Below, one piece after another: positions 42,774 to 43,276 of a DNA stretch of 43,276 bases (positions are counted from its first letter, which is position 1; every line of letters begins with the position of its first letter). This DNA comes from Henriciella sp. (lineage in GTDB: Bacteria > Pseudomonadota > Alphaproteobacteria > Caulobacterales > Hyphomonadaceae). Position numbers and translations under genes: made by a program. The notes beneath the pieces were generated by a model. The model did no database searches, had not been told where the DNA came from, and was given only the letters and a program-made list of their open reading frames with translations. The DNA lies in assembly GCA_013213825.1 (NCBI GenBank), contig JABSQA010000012.1, positions 1-43,276 of the forward strand. Direction: 5' to 3'.

Positions 42774-43106
42774 ATGACCCATTTTTCAGACACGCTAAAA
42801 ACCTGGCGGAAAATGCGGCGTTACAGCCAACTCGAGCTCGCAGGGGAGGCCGGTATTTCTTCTCGGCATTTGTCCTTTCTAGAAGCCGGACGATCGAACC
42901 CAAGCCGGGACATGATTGGCCGATTAGGGGACGCCTTAGAGCTGCCATTGGCGGTTCGGAACCAACTTTTATCGCAAGCAGGGTTTGCTGTGCGATACCC
43001 ACATCGCCGCTGGGACTCCGAAGATATGGCGCCCATTCGCGCGGCCATCACGCACACGCTAAAACAGCATGCGCCGTATCCGGCGATTGCCATTGAGCGG
43101 CATTGA
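42774..43106 (+). CDS. XRE-family regulator, 3'-truncated (MmyB-like)
   Basis: A 110-codon frame. HTH at about 5-65: LKTWRKMRRYSQLELAGEAGI (split: KTWRKMRRYSQLELAG), SSRHLSFLEAGRSNPSRDMI, LGDALELPLAVRNQLLSQAGF. Residues 70-110 (AITHTLKQHAPYPAIAIERH) match the start of the MmyB-like ligand-binding domain, which should run another 150 residues (YPAIAIERHW... in relatives). The frame stops in TGA right after ERH, where a foreign-looking nucleoside hydrolase segment begins on the opposite strand, so the end is not natural. Overlapping homology at the join is about 19 bases. Functional only if the real gene is longer. Confidence 0.75.
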   Translation: MTHFSDTLKTWRKMRRYSQLELAGEAGISSRHLSFLEAGRSNPSRDMIGRLGDALELPLAVRNQLLSQAGFAVRYPHRRWDSEDMAPIRAAITHTLKQHAPYPAIAIERH

Positions 43107-43276
43107 GACAAATAATGTCCCAGGAAGGTTCGACAAAAGCCCTGGCCAGGGCATAATAGTCATCAACTGCATTCCCCGTATCCGCATCAATAATTATAGA
43201 CCTTTTCGTTGGGTTTTGAGAAATCCCTTTAGAAGGTAAACTTAGGAGAAAGGAAATGATGAGTAGAATTATGGTC
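43087..43276 (-). CDS. Nucleoside hydrolase, N-terminal fragment entering from the right edge
   Basis: On the minus strand a frame with no stop runs from the right edge to 43048. Its first 63 residues look like an exported inosine-uridine nucleoside hydrolase start: a hydrophobic signal (TIILLIISFLLSLPSKG), then RSIIIDADTGNAVDDYYAL with the DxDxGxxxDD calcium site, and EPSWDIICLNAAQWQ. After Gln63 (43087) the resemblance ends and 12 more codons read as the antisense of the XRE gene. Base composition of this segment is poorer in GC than the rest. Start codon lies beyond the window. Origin is probably not the same genome, or the join is artificial. Confidence 0.6.

Noticed and set aside
43245-43276. 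A ribosome-site-like GGAGAAAGGA followed by ATGATG at 43256 on the + strand, looking like the start of a gene at the right edge.
   Set aside because: The opposite strand reads as the signal peptide and N-terminus of a nucleoside hydrolase in one open frame; the + strand pattern is its antisense (hydrophobic codons read backwards as purine-rich sequence).

Overview
The window is about 43 kb of alphaproteobacterial chromosome with moderately high GC. Evidence for the class: the blocks envC-ctpA-YibQ-rppH, ftsE-ftsX-plsC and miaB-phoH-ybeY-corC-lnt-XRE regulator, a gap-pgk-fda(class I)-thiE cluster, and many GTG starts with 4-base ATGA/GTGA overlaps. A member of the Caulobacterales/Hyphomonadales/Maricaulales is the likeliest host; this is inferred from gene content only. 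I saw no rRNA, tRNA, CRISPR array or insertion sequence. No stretch longer than about 300 bases lacks a gene.

Layout. 1-3.1 kb: a left-truncated secreted serine hydrolase, two small exported or anchored proteins, a GT4 glycosyltransferase and an ABA4-like membrane protein. 3.2-7.6 kb: gap, pgk, class I aldolase, a DUF2798 protein and thiE, with a perfect 12-bp hairpin between pgk and fda and a clear terminator after fda. 7.6-11.7 kb: DUF4282, efp, a SuhB-like phosphatase, an unknown membrane protein, an HNH endonuclease and AlkA. 11.1-15.3 kb: ftsE-ftsX-plsC-alkA on the minus strand, divergent from a zinc-ribbon protein and hpt. 15.3-23.2 kb, minus strand: hydrolase, rppH, YibQ, ctpA, envC, a malyl-CoA-lyase-like enzyme, an exported unknown and xerD. 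23.3-27.9 kb: an AGCS symporter, an unknown tetraspan protein, a broken P-loop ATPase fragment, a secreted papain-like protease and a GT2 glycosyltransferase. 28-31 kb: hrpB and rluE, convergent. 31.2-37.1 kb: an undetected-size (55 aa) membrane protein, then miaB-phoH-ybeY-corC-lnt and an XRE regulator. 37.3-42.7 kb: 3-hydroxyacyl-CoA dehydrogenase, a TetR regulator, two Rieske oxygenases, and small hypothetical proteins. 42.7-43.3 kb: an XRE regulator that is cut off at a junction with a nucleoside hydrolase fragment read from the other strand.

How the genes work together. The gap-pgk-fda set covers the middle of glycolysis/gluconeogenesis. FtsEX with EnvC is the known ABC-driven switch for septal amidases, and both halves are here with CtpA and YibQ, so much of the minus strand serves cell-wall splitting at division. 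miaB-phoH-ybeY-corC-lnt is a housekeeping RNA/envelope block. The accessory part with most to offer is 37-43 kb: a TetR regulator divergent from a Rieske oxygenase with two matching operator-like repeats between them, and an XRE regulator with its own perfect palindrome.

Nothing here is an obviously new defence or mobile system. The best leads are regulatory DNA and RNA structures, two overlooked small reading frames, the papain-like protease with an unfamiliar C-terminal domain, and the right-edge junction, which looks like either an assembly chimera or a recombination join.
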